From: Fodinibacter sp963747405
GTDB lineage: Bacteria; Actinomycetota; Actinomycetes; Actinomycetales; Dermatophilaceae
DNA length: 64,000 bases
Assembly: GCA_963747405.1 (NCBI GenBank)
Contig: CAVVFG010000001.1
Location: forward strand, 22,269 to 86,268
Direction: 5' to 3'
Shown here: positions 36,729-44,060 of the stretch, piece after piece
Layout: every line of letters begins with the position of its first letter
Numbering within the stretch: position 1 is the first letter of the stretch
Notes under the pieces: generated by a model
What the model was told of the DNA's origin: nothing
Seen by the model: the letters and a program-made list of their open reading frames with translations, nothing else
Database searches by the model: none
Translations under genes and position numbers: made by a program

Positions 36729-36935
36729 GTGATCGTCTGCCACTGTCACGTCGTCAACGACAAGGCCGTCGCCGCTGCCGTCGGCGCCGGGGCGCGCACC
36801 CTGTCGGAGGTCTGCCGGACCACCGGGGCGGGGCGCGACTGCGGGGCCTGCGTCTTCTCCGTGCGACGGCTGGTGTGCGAGCATGTGGCACTCGAGGTCC
36901 CCGAGAGCGCGGAGCCATGCCATGCAGCCAGTTGA
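36729..36935 (+). CDS. bfd: Bacterioferritin-associated ferredoxin
   Basis: This 68-residue [2Fe-2S] protein has the Bfd cluster pattern: CHC near the N-terminus and CGAC further on (MIVCHCHVVNDKAV, GRDCGACVFSVR). It donates electrons to bacterioferritin haem so that stored iron can leave as Fe(II). GTG 36729 is used, 40 bp after the iron box. The 3' end overlaps the bfr start by 14 bp, giving translational coupling with its partner. Confidence 0.92.
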   Translation: MIVCHCHVVNDKAVAAAVGAGARTLSEVCRTTGAGRDCGACVFSVRRLVCEHVALEVPESAEPCHAAS

Positions 36936-37407
36936 CCCCAAGGTCGTCGAGCGCCTCAATGACGCGCTCACCTTCGAGCTCAGCGTCGTGAACCAGTACT
37001 TCCTGCACGCCCGGATGCTCGACAACTGGGGCTTCACCCGGCTCGGCAAGGTGTTCTACGACCTGTCGATCGACGAGATGCGCGACGCCGACGCCCTGAT
37101 CTCGCGGGTGCTGATGTTCGAGGGCCACCCCAACATCCAGCGGCTGCACGCCATCCGGGTCGGCGAGGACGCCGAGGAGATGCTGCGCCTGGCGCTCGAG
37201 AGCGAGATCGCGGCCGTTGCCGAGTTCAACGCCTCGGCCAAGGAGTGCCACGACCTCGGTGACCACGGCACCGCCTCGCTGTTCGAGGCCATGGTGCTCG
37301 ACGAGCAGAAGCACGCCGACTGGTTCGAGAGCCAGATCGAGGCGATGATGCGGATCGGGCTGCCGCAGTACCTGGCCCAGCAGATGGACACCGCCGCCGG
37401 GCCGTGA
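36922..37407 (+). CDS. bfr: Bacterioferritin
   Basis: This 161-residue four-helix ferritin stores iron as a 24-mer cage. Ferroxidase ligands appear as Glu in LTFELSVVNQYFLHARM, Glu in DLSIDEMRDADALI, and ExxH in VLDEQKHADWFES. The haem-axial Met lies in the DALISRVLMFEG segment. ATG 36922 (MQPVDPKVVERLN) is the usual start; the longer in-frame start would overlap bfd far more. It is iron-regulated through the upstream box. Confidence 0.95.
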   Translation: MQPVDPKVVERLNDALTFELSVVNQYFLHARMLDNWGFTRLGKVFYDLSIDEMRDADALISRVLMFEGHPNIQRLHAIRVGEDAEEMLRLALESEIAAVAEFNASAKECHDLGDHGTASLFEAMVLDEQKHADWFESQIEAMMRIGLPQYLAQQMDTAAGP

Positions 37408-37431
37408 CCCGGCCGCGGCGACCAGCTGGCG

Positions 37432-38019
37432 TCAGGGCAGCGTCATCGCGTAGGTGCGCGCGCCGGGTGTGCGGGACAGCTCGGTGAAGCGGAGCCGCTC
37501 GTAGAACGCGTGAGCCCCCGTGTTGGCCTCGTCGACCCCGAGGTGCACGCCGGTCGCCCCGGCCCGGGCCAGCTCGCCGAGCACGGCCTCCATGACGCGG
37601 CGGCCCCAGCCCTGGCCCTGCAGCCGCGGCAGGAGGTCGACGTGCAGGTGCGCCGGGTGCGTGGCGAGCAGCCCGGCATCCGTGCCGGTGGGGTGGTGGA
37701 GCCGCTCCACGAGCGCCGTGTCGGCGGGCGTCGTGCCGCTGCCTCGCGGGTAACGCCCCTGCAGCGGCGGCAGCCAGACCCGCTCGACCCACTGCTCGAA
37801 GGATGCCGTGTCGGGGACGGCCAAGCAGTAGCCCGCCACGCCGCGCTCGTCGTGCACGACGCGGCTGACGGCGTCGGGGAAGGCGAGGTAGGGGCCGGCC
37901 CAGACGTGGCCGAGCAGGTCGGGGTCGTCGTGCCGGGCGCTCGCGTCACCACCGGCCGCGGCGGTGAGCCGGCAGACCCGGTAGGCGCCGGGCAGGTCGT
38001 GCACCGTGCCGGGCCGCAT
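37432..38019 (-). CDS. GNAT family N-acetyltransferase
   Basis: This 195-residue protein has the GNAT acetyl-CoA segment HLHVDLLPRLQGQGWGRRVM (R/Q-x-x-G-x-G/A) and the C-terminal VHLGVDEANTGAHAFYERLR followed by FTE. It resembles actinobacterial GNATs whose N-terminal half also contacts substrate. ATG 38019 (MRPGTVHDLPGAYRV) is a natural start; GTG 38028 is also possible. Convergent with bfr, 24 bp apart. The acceptor is unknown. Confidence 0.85.
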   Translation of the reverse strand: MRPGTVHDLPGAYRVCRLTAAAGGDASARHDDPDLLGHVWAGPYLAFPDAVSRVVHDERGVAGYCLAVPDTASFEQWVERVWLPPLQGRYPRGSGTTPADTALVERLHHPTGTDAGLLATHPAHLHVDLLPRLQGQGWGRRVMEAVLGELARAGATGVHLGVDEANTGAHAFYERLRFTELSRTPGARTYAMTLP

Positions 38020-38078
38020 CGTCGTCACCGGCGTCAGGCTAGCGGCGGCCCGGTGGGTGCGGCTCGTAGGGTGCCGGC

Positions 38079-38525
38079 ATGAGCGACTGGGCAGGTGTGA
38101 TCGAGGCCGTCACCAGGGCGCAGCAGGGCGAGGACGGCGGGCGCGAGGCGCTGCTGCAGCAGTGGGCGGCCACGGCCGCCGGCGACCACGCCCAGCGGTG
38201 CGTGCTCGCCCACTACCTCGCAGACCGCGAGCCCGAGCTCGCCGACGAGGTGGCCTGGGACGAGGTGGCGCTGCGCGAGCACGCACTGGTGCACGACGAC
38301 GCCCTGGCCGCCATCGGCATCCCTACCGCCGCGGCGATGGCGCCCAGCCTGCACCTCAACCTCGGTGACGGCTACCTGCGGCAGGGGCGGGCCGAGGAGG
38401 CCCGCGCCCAGCTCGAGGCGGGGCGGGCCTCGGTCGACACCCTGGGTGACGACGGCTACGGGGCGCTGGTGCGCGGTGGGCTCGAGCGCCTGGCCGAGCG
38501 CCTGGCGTCCGGCGCCGATCCCTGA
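38079..38525 (+). CDS. Hypothetical TPR-like helical protein
   Basis: This 148-residue all-helical protein has LHLNLGDGYLRQGRAEEARA followed by QLEAGRASVDTL, a canonical tetratricopeptide hairpin, and earlier helical pairs (HAQRCVLAHYLADREPELAD). No catalytic motif is visible. Similar single-gene TPR proteins are common in actinobacteria, and the role is unknown. ATG 38079 is the only good start. It is divergent from the GNAT gene (59 bp) and convergent with the sensor kinase. Confidence 0.75.
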   Translation: MSDWAGVIEAVTRAQQGEDGGREALLQQWAATAAGDHAQRCVLAHYLADREPELADEVAWDEVALREHALVHDDALAAIGIPTAAAMAPSLHLNLGDGYLRQGRAEEARAQLEAGRASVDTLGDDGYGALVRGGLERLAERLASGADP

Positions 38526-38565
38526 GCGAGCGGCCGCCGTCGCCGGCCGCTGCCCGGTGGGGTGC

Positions 38566-39603
38566 TCATGGGGCCAGGGGCAGGGCCACCCGCACCGTCG
38601 TCCCCTCACCCTGCGCCGAGGAGAGGTCGACCCGCCCGCCCTGCGCGAGGACGAGCGCCCGCACGATCGGCAGCCCCAGGCCGGTGCCCGCAGTGCCTCT
38701 GGCCCCCCGCCCGCGCCAGCTCCGGTCGAACGCCCTGCGGCGCTCCTCGTCGCTGAGGCCGGGGCCGCTGTCGGCCACCTCGAGGACGCCGTCGTCGCCG
38801 TCACGTCGCACCCGCACGACCACGCTCTCACCCGGGGTGCAGTAGGCGGTGCAGTTGGCGAGCAGGTTGCCCACGACCTGGTGCAGGCGGTCGGCGTCGG
38901 CGAGCACGACGACTCCCGACGTGGCGTCGGCACGCCACCTCAGGCCGGCGTCGGACAGCGCCGAGCCACGGGCGACGAGCGCGTCGCGCGCCACCACCGC
39001 GAGGTCGGCGCGGTCGAGGGCGAGCTGCAGCCTCGCAGACTCCACGGCGGAGAGCTCCGCGAGGTCGTTGACCACCCGGCCGAGCCGGGTCGCCTGGTCG
39101 TGCAGGGCCGCCAGCGTGTCGGGGCTGGGAAGCACCAGGCCGTCGCGCAGCTCCTCGAGGCCGGCCTGCAGCGCGGTCAGCGGGGTCCGCAGCTCGTGGG
39201 CGATGTCCGCGGTGTGCTGCCGGCGGTCCTGCTCGGACCGTTCGACCTCCCCGGCGGCGGCGTTGAGGGCGTCGACGAGCTCGGCCAGCTCGGGCCGGCC
39301 GAGGTCCGGCAGGCGCACGGAGTGGTCACCGGTGGCGAAGGTCCTCGACCCGGCGAGGACGACGTCGAGCGGTTCGACCAGACGGCGGGTGACGAGGATC
39401 GAGACGAGGAGAGCCGTGCACAGCGCAACGAGGGTGGCGACCAGGAGCCAGCCGGTGTCGACGGCCTCCTGGTGCCCGGCCCGGGCCATCAGGTGGGGGA
39501 CGACGCTGCCGACGAACAGCACCCCGACGGCGGCGGACGACACGACGAGGAAGCTGGCGAGCAGCCGCAGCTCCATCGGGCGCATGCGTCGCCGGTCAGC
39601 CAT
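38566..39603 (-). CDS. HAMP-domain sensor histidine kinase
   Basis: This 345-residue kinase has two membrane helices (LRLLASFLVVSSAAVGVLFV and WLLVATLVALCTALLVSILV) with a short outer loop of about 20 residues. Then come HAMP, HisKA (TADIAHELRTPLTALQ, phosphoacceptor His) and the HATPase domain (N box NLLANCTAY, G1 DSGPGLSDEE, G2 GTGLGLPIV). With so little extracellular sequence it probably senses through the membrane or a partner. It overlaps the response-regulator gene by 8 bp and is co-translated with it. Confidence 0.93.
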   Translation of the reverse strand: MADRRRMRPMELRLLASFLVVSSAAVGVLFVGSVVPHLMARAGHQEAVDTGWLLVATLVALCTALLVSILVTRRLVEPLDVVLAGSRTFATGDHSVRLPDLGRPELAELVDALNAAAGEVERSEQDRRQHTADIAHELRTPLTALQAGLEELRDGLVLPSPDTLAALHDQATRLGRVVNDLAELSAVESARLQLALDRADLAVVARDALVARGSALSDAGLRWRADATSGVVVLADADRLHQVVGNLLANCTAYCTPGESVVVRVRRDGDDGVLEVADSGPGLSDEERRRAFDRSWRGRGARGTAGTGLGLPIVRALVLAQGGRVDLSSAQGEGTTVRVALPLAP

Positions 39604-40276
39604 CGACCTGCGCGCCCGAGCGGTAGCCGAACCCGACGACGGTCTCGATGACGTGCTGTGCGTCCGGCCCGAGCTTGTGGCGCAGGTTCTTCACGTGCGA
39701 GTCGACGGCCCGCTCGTAGCCGTCCATCGCGCCGCCGCCCATGCGCTCGGCGAGCTCGTGCCGGCTGAAGACGCGTCCAGCTGTGTTGGTGAGCGTGACC
39801 AGCAGGTTCCACTCGCTCGGGGTCAGCGCCAGCACGGTTCCGTCGTGGCACACCTCGTGCCGGACTTGGTCGATCCGCAGCCGGCCACCATCGAAGCTGT
39901 GAACCCGCACACGGCTGTCGAGGGGCCGGCGGGCGAGGACCGCCTGCACGCGCAGCACGACCTCCGTGGGGCTGAACGGCTTGACGACGTAGTCGTCGGC
40001 GCCGGCACGCAGCCCGGCGATCCGGTCGGTGAGATCCGCCCGGGCGGTGAGGACGATGACCGGGATGCCAGGTGCCGCCTGGGCGAGGATCTCACGCCCG
40101 TCGATGTCCGGCAGGCCGAGATCGAGGAGCACGAGGTCGGGCCCGGACTCCTCGATCTCGAGCAGCGCCTGGGCCCCCGTGGAGGCGACGATGACCGACA
40201 GGCCGGCGCGCACGAGATAGCGACGAAGGAGTTCGCGAATGTCCCGCTCGTCCTCTACGACAAGCACCGCCTGCAT
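39596..40276 (-). CDS. OmpR/PhoB family response regulator
   Basis: This 226-residue regulator has a receiver domain (VLVVEDERDIRE, phosphoacceptor Asp in LVLLDLGLPDIDG, Thr in VIVLTARADL, Lys in VVKPFSP). A winged-helix DNA-binding domain follows (LALTPSEWNLLVTL, HVKNLRHKLG, VGFGYRSG). ATG 40276 (MQAVLVVEDE) is preferred over the in-frame upstream extension. It is 204 bp downstream of the large secreted-protein gene on the same strand, which makes that gene a candidate target. Confidence 0.93.
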   Translation of the reverse strand: MQAVLVVEDERDIRELLRRYLVRAGLSVIVASTGAQALLEIEESGPDLVLLDLGLPDIDGREILAQAAPGIPVIVLTARADLTDRIAGLRAGADDYVVKPFSPTEVVLRVQAVLARRPLDSRVRVHSFDGGRLRIDQVRHEVCHDGTVLALTPSEWNLLVTLTNTAGRVFSRHELAERMGGGAMDGYERAVDSHVKNLRHKLGPDAQHVIETVVGFGYRSGAQVDG

Positions 40277-40480
40277 GTCTTCAGTGTCCGCCGACGAGTG
40301 GCCGGCGCGCAGGCGATGCGACGCGGCAGACACCGGCGGGTGCAAGAGCTGCTCGGCGCTGGTGGGTCTGCTCATGCTCTTCCTCCGCGGGCTGGGCCGT
40401 GGTGGGGCCGCACGGTGACCGTTCGGCCCCACCCCGACTCGTTCAGCAGTGCGGAGTCACGTCGCCGTGACCGCCGGGAC

Positions 40481-43400
40481 TCACGAGGCGGGGGCCGCTG
40501 AGGTCACCCGCGCCACGCTGGTGGCCAGCGGCGTCACCGCCACGTAGCCACCCGGCACCTTGCGGATCGACCAGGCGACGGTCACGACCTCGGAGGGGTT
40601 CCGGGCCGCGTCGGTCCCGCGCACGCTGAGGACGTAGCTGCCCTGCTTCAGGCCCTTGTACGTCATCGTCGGCTCACAGCGGGCCCACCGCTTGGTGACC
40701 ACCGCGTTCTTCGTGAGCTGGCACTCGAAGGTCACTGCGGGCTCGTTCGCCGCGAGGGTGAAGCTCGACGTGGTGCCGAGCTTCACCGTGGTGATGGTGA
40801 CGAGCGGGCCCGTGGTGTCAGCCGGCGACACCGCCGCGTAACCACCCGGAACCCTGCGCAGCGACCACGTGATGGTCACGACCTCGGACCGGTTGCCGGC
40901 CGCGTCGGTTCCTCTCACGTCGAGGGCGTAGCCGGCCTGCACCAGACGGCTGTACGTCACCGTCGACCCGCAGGCTGCCCAGGGCCTGGTGACCACCGCG
41001 TTCTTGGTCAGCTGGCACTCGACGGTCACCTCAGGCTCGTTCGCGGCGAGGGCGAAGGTCGACGTGGTGCCGAGCCTGACCGCGGTGATGGTCACGAGCG
41101 GGGCCGTGGTGTCGAGCACCGTCCACGGCTGCGTCGCGACGGGCGACGAGGTGTTGCCGGCCTCGTCGGTCCCACGGACGGAGAGGACGTAGGTACCCGG
41201 CCCCAGGTCGCTGTACGTCGTCGGAGACGTGCAGGTCGACCAGGTGCCGTCGACCGCGTCCTTGGTGAGCATGCACTCGAAGGCCACGTCGGCCTCGTCC
41301 GCGGTGATCTCGAAGATCGCCGTGGCGCCGGGGATGCTCACTCCCTGGGGCGCGACCTGGACCACCGGGGGTGTCTCGTCGATCGGCGCGACGGTCCAGC
41401 TGCGGGTGACGATCTTCGAGACGTTGAGCGCCTTGTCGGTCGCCCTGGCCGAGAAGATGTAGTCCGCCGGCGGCAGGTCGGTGTAGGTCTTGGGAGACGT
41501 GCATGCCTCCCAGGCCCCGGCCGTGCCGTTGGTCGTGAGCATGCAGGTGAGGTCCACGGGGCTCTCGTCGGCCGTGAGGGTGAACGACACGGTGGAGCCG
41601 CTGACGGTCGCCGGCGTCACGGTGAGCACCGGTGCGGTGGTGTCCTCGCCCGCGTCCGGTGGCTGCTCGCCGTGGCTCTCCGGGGCGAAGACGACCACGG
41701 AGATCGGGTCGAGGGTGTTGCCGGCCGTGAGGCCGACGCCGAAGGCGTAGCTGCCCACCGGCGCTCCCTCGGCCACCGTGATATACCAGGTCACCGGGCT
41801 GTAGCCACCCAGGAGCGTGGCGTTCCACGTGCCCACGAGCTTGCCCTCGGCGTCGAGCGTCAGCGGCATGGCCGCCATGTCGGTGCCGATGCTGCCGTAG
41901 GCCTTGAGGTCGCCTTCGGCGAGCGCCTCGCTGTCGGGCGTCGCGTCATCCTCGATCGGGCCGGTGACGGTGAGGGTCAGCTCACCGGTGCCTGCCTCGG
42001 GGGCGTAGACCTGCAGCGGGACGGTCATCGCCGAACCCTGCGTGGTGTACTTCGGCAGCGGGGTGCCCCACAGGACGGTGGTGACGTTCTCGTTGACGGT
42101 GATGGTGCCGGCCTCCTGGGCCAGCACGGTGGCGGGGTCATCGACGTCGATCAGGTCGAGCGTCACGGTGTAGGCACCGGTGGGTGCGCCCGCTGCCACG
42201 GTGGCGGTGAACGTCGTGGAGACGTTGTAGCCCGGCCACACGGGGAACCCGGCGTCAGGTCCCCACATTCCGACGAGGTTGCCGCTGCCGTCCACCATGA
42301 AGGGGACCGGCTGGCCGTCGGCCTTGGAGATCGCGCTGACGTCGCCGGGTGCGAAGGCGGTGGTGGCGTCGATGCTCAGGCGCAGCCGCGCCCCATCGAT
42401 CAGGTCGCCGCCGAAGGGGTTGAGCAGCGACGCGGTCATCTCGAACGGGAAGGTCTGGAAGACGTTGTCCGGCAGGGTGCCGAGATCGACCGCTGGGTCA
42501 TGGATCGCCTTGAGCTGGTCCGCAGTGGTGTCCTGGCCCGGGACGTCCATGAAGAAGCCGGGGAGGAACGTGTTGTCCGGGACGAAGTTGCACATGGCCC
42601 GCACGTCGTCGGCGAGCTGCGCGAACGCCGTGATGCCGGTCAGGGTCCGGGTCCCGATCTCGCTGCCGGACAGGTTGGTGAACGGCACGGTGTCGGTGAT
42701 CTTGCCGACCTTCCACGTGAGGGTCGGCACGTCGAGCCAGGTGACGCTTCCCATGAAGGTCTGCGAGCGGTTGTAGCTCAACCCGCTGTAGTCGATGAAC
42801 TGTTCGCTGCCGCCCAGCTCGGTGCCCGGGTTGTCCGGGTCCTCGGACCTGACGAAGCCCACACCCCACGGGGACACGTACTCCGGCACAGGCGGTGTCG
42901 CTGCGGGATCTGCCGCTGGCGGGAAGCCGATGATCCGGTTGTAGTACTCGACCGCGTCGATGCTCAGGGGTACTGACTTGCCCGCCGCGGCGCCGATGTT
43001 CATGGCGGCGAGCTCCCACGCGTCGAACCGGCTGTTCGACGTGGCGTCGGCGGGAACCGGCCCGATACCGGCAGGCGGCCCGGTGATGGTGGTGGGTGTG
43101 GCGGGCAGCCCAGGGATGGTCCCGCTCTTCATCAGGGACTGGTAGATCCCCGCGTTCTCCGGAGCGGCGTCGATGGTGCGGTCGTCGAGGACGATGCGGC
43201 CGGTGGACTCGAGGGCGATCGCGTCGGCGAACCTCAGCTTCAGCTCGACATCGGCGATCTTCTGGTCGATGACGGCCTCCGCGGTGCGGGCCAGGTTGAG
43301 CCGTTCGAGCTCGGCCTCCTTGACGAACATGCCGTACAGCGGCTGGGTATCGCACGCGCCGGTGAACTCCGCCGGCACGGTGTCGTCCTGGATCCATGCG

Positions 43401-43780
43401 CCCTGCAGCGGGACGACCCAGACGGTGCGCCCGTCGACCGGGTTGGTCGTGGCGCTCACGCCGGGGATGGCCTCGTAGGAGACGGGCTGCACGCAGTACT
43501 CGACCGCGGCGGCCGTCTCGGCGGTCTCGGGGACGGTGTACTTCCGCAGGATGGGCGCACCCGCAGGGTCGCGCAGGGCGATCACGAGGTCGGAGTAGGT
43601 GGAACCAGTGGTCTCGCTGCCGCCGCCTCCGCCGCCTCCGCCGCCGCCACCTCCGCCGCCTCCGCCGCCCCCACCGCCGCCTCCGGGGCCGGCGGCCATC
43701 GCCGGCGCCACCGCCAATGCGGCGGCCGCTACTGCCCCGGTCATGCTGGCGAGCACCCTCGTCCACGTTCGTGCGGTCAT
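40481..43780 (-). CDS. Large secreted protein: polyglycine run and four C-terminal Ig-like repeats
   Basis: This 1,099-residue protein has a signal peptide (LASMTGAVAAAALAVAPAMA). A run of 22 glycines follows directly, then a long unrecognised region (about 55-460). Beta-rich segments lie at about 460-700, with two similar LSI/LTV units. Four Ig-like repeats lie at about 712-800, 801-886, 887-985 and 986-1085, each with T-x-P/G-x-V-x-V at the start, a Cys pair around ECQLTKNAVV, and RGTDAAGN near the end. No sortase motif or membrane anchor is visible. The architecture suggests a surface or biofilm protein. ATG 43780 with GAGGAC upstream is chosen over ATG 43798. It is upstream of the two-component genes on the same strand. 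Confidence 0.8.
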   Translation of the reverse strand: MTARTWTRVLASMTGAVAAAALAVAPAMAAGPGGGGGGGGGGGGGGGGGGGGGGSETTGSTYSDLVIALRDPAGAPILRKYTVPETAETAAAVEYCVQPVSYEAIPGVSATTNPVDGRTVWVVPLQGAWIQDDTVPAEFTGACDTQPLYGMFVKEAELERLNLARTAEAVIDQKIADVELKLRFADAIALESTGRIVLDDRTIDAAPENAGIYQSLMKSGTIPGLPATPTTITGPPAGIGPVPADATSNSRFDAWELAAMNIGAAAGKSVPLSIDAVEYYNRIIGFPPAADPAATPPVPEYVSPWGVGFVRSEDPDNPGTELGGSEQFIDYSGLSYNRSQTFMGSVTWLDVPTLTWKVGKITDTVPFTNLSGSEIGTRTLTGITAFAQLADDVRAMCNFVPDNTFLPGFFMDVPGQDTTADQLKAIHDPAVDLGTLPDNVFQTFPFEMTASLLNPFGGDLIDGARLRLSIDATTAFAPGDVSAISKADGQPVPFMVDGSGNLVGMWGPDAGFPVWPGYNVSTTFTATVAAGAPTGAYTVTLDLIDVDDPATVLAQEAGTITVNENVTTVLWGTPLPKYTTQGSAMTVPLQVYAPEAGTGELTLTVTGPIEDDATPDSEALAEGDLKAYGSIGTDMAAMPLTLDAEGKLVGTWNATLLGGYSPVTWYITVAEGAPVGSYAFGVGLTAGNTLDPISVVVFAPESHGEQPPDAGEDTTAPVLTVTPATVSGSTVSFTLTADESPVDLTCMLTTNGTAGAWEACTSPKTYTDLPPADYIFSARATDKALNVSKIVTRSWTVAPIDETPPVVQVAPQGVSIPGATAIFEITADEADVAFECMLTKDAVDGTWSTCTSPTTYSDLGPGTYVLSVRGTDEAGNTSSPVATQPWTVLDTTAPLVTITAVRLGTTSTFALAANEPEVTVECQLTKNAVVTRPWAACGSTVTYSRLVQAGYALDVRGTDAAGNRSEVVTITWSLRRVPGGYAAVSPADTTGPLVTITTVKLGTTSSFTLAANEPAVTFECQLTKNAVVTKRWARCEPTMTYKGLKQGSYVLSVRGTDAARNPSEVVTVAWSIRKVPGGYVAVTPLATSVARVTSAAPAS
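40535..41122 (-). repeat. Recent 294-bp tandem duplication in the Ig-repeat region
   Basis: The two C-terminal Ig units (40535-40828 and 40829-41122) are in register at exactly 294 bp (98 codons) and are very similar as DNA. For example GTGACCACCGCGTTCTT recurs at both sites, as does the stretch around GGCTCGTTCGC. The other two units are similar only as protein, so this pair duplicated more recently. Confidence 0.75.
43619..43684 (-). repeat. 66-bp polyglycine-coding trinucleotide tract
   Basis: Twenty-two consecutive Gly codons (GGC, GGA and GGT mixtures) follow the signal-peptide region of the secreted protein. Such a tract can gain or lose codons by slippage without breaking the frame, changing spacer length between signal peptidase site and mature domain. 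Confidence 0.9.
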
Positions 43781-43841
43781 GTCCTCGATCTCCTGCATCG
43801 CTGGGCCCAGGAGGGGTGAATCCTCCCGAGAGACTCCGCGG

Positions 43842-43873
43842 CCGGCCGATGGACCCCTGCGCCCATCGGCCGG
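43842..43873. other. Hairpin in the leader of the secreted-protein gene
   Basis: A perfect 11-bp stem (CCGGCCGATGG with its complement, 10-nt loop) lies 62 bp before the start codon of the secreted-protein gene and 188 bp after the DUF3516 helicase gene on the same strand. It could terminate the helicase transcript or sit in the leader of the next gene. Nothing else was identified in the 280-bp gap. Confidence 0.4.
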
Positions 43874-44060
43874 TCACACGGTCAGCGTCCTGCGGGCCTG
43901 TGGGGAGCCAATGGCCGCCGTGTGTGGATCGCGTGGAGGTTGCCCGATGCCCTCGCCGGCCATCGCAGGACGTGTGCGCCACCTGGGCACGCTGTGGAGG
44001 CTGAACGCCGTCGGGATGCACCGTCACGAGCGCCGAAGGGCGAACGGGTTGGGCGCAACC

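Noticed and set aside
43619..43684. Repetitive GC-rich tract as a possible CRISPR or minisatellite
   Set aside because: It is a run of Gly codons in frame, with no spacer structure and no cas genes.
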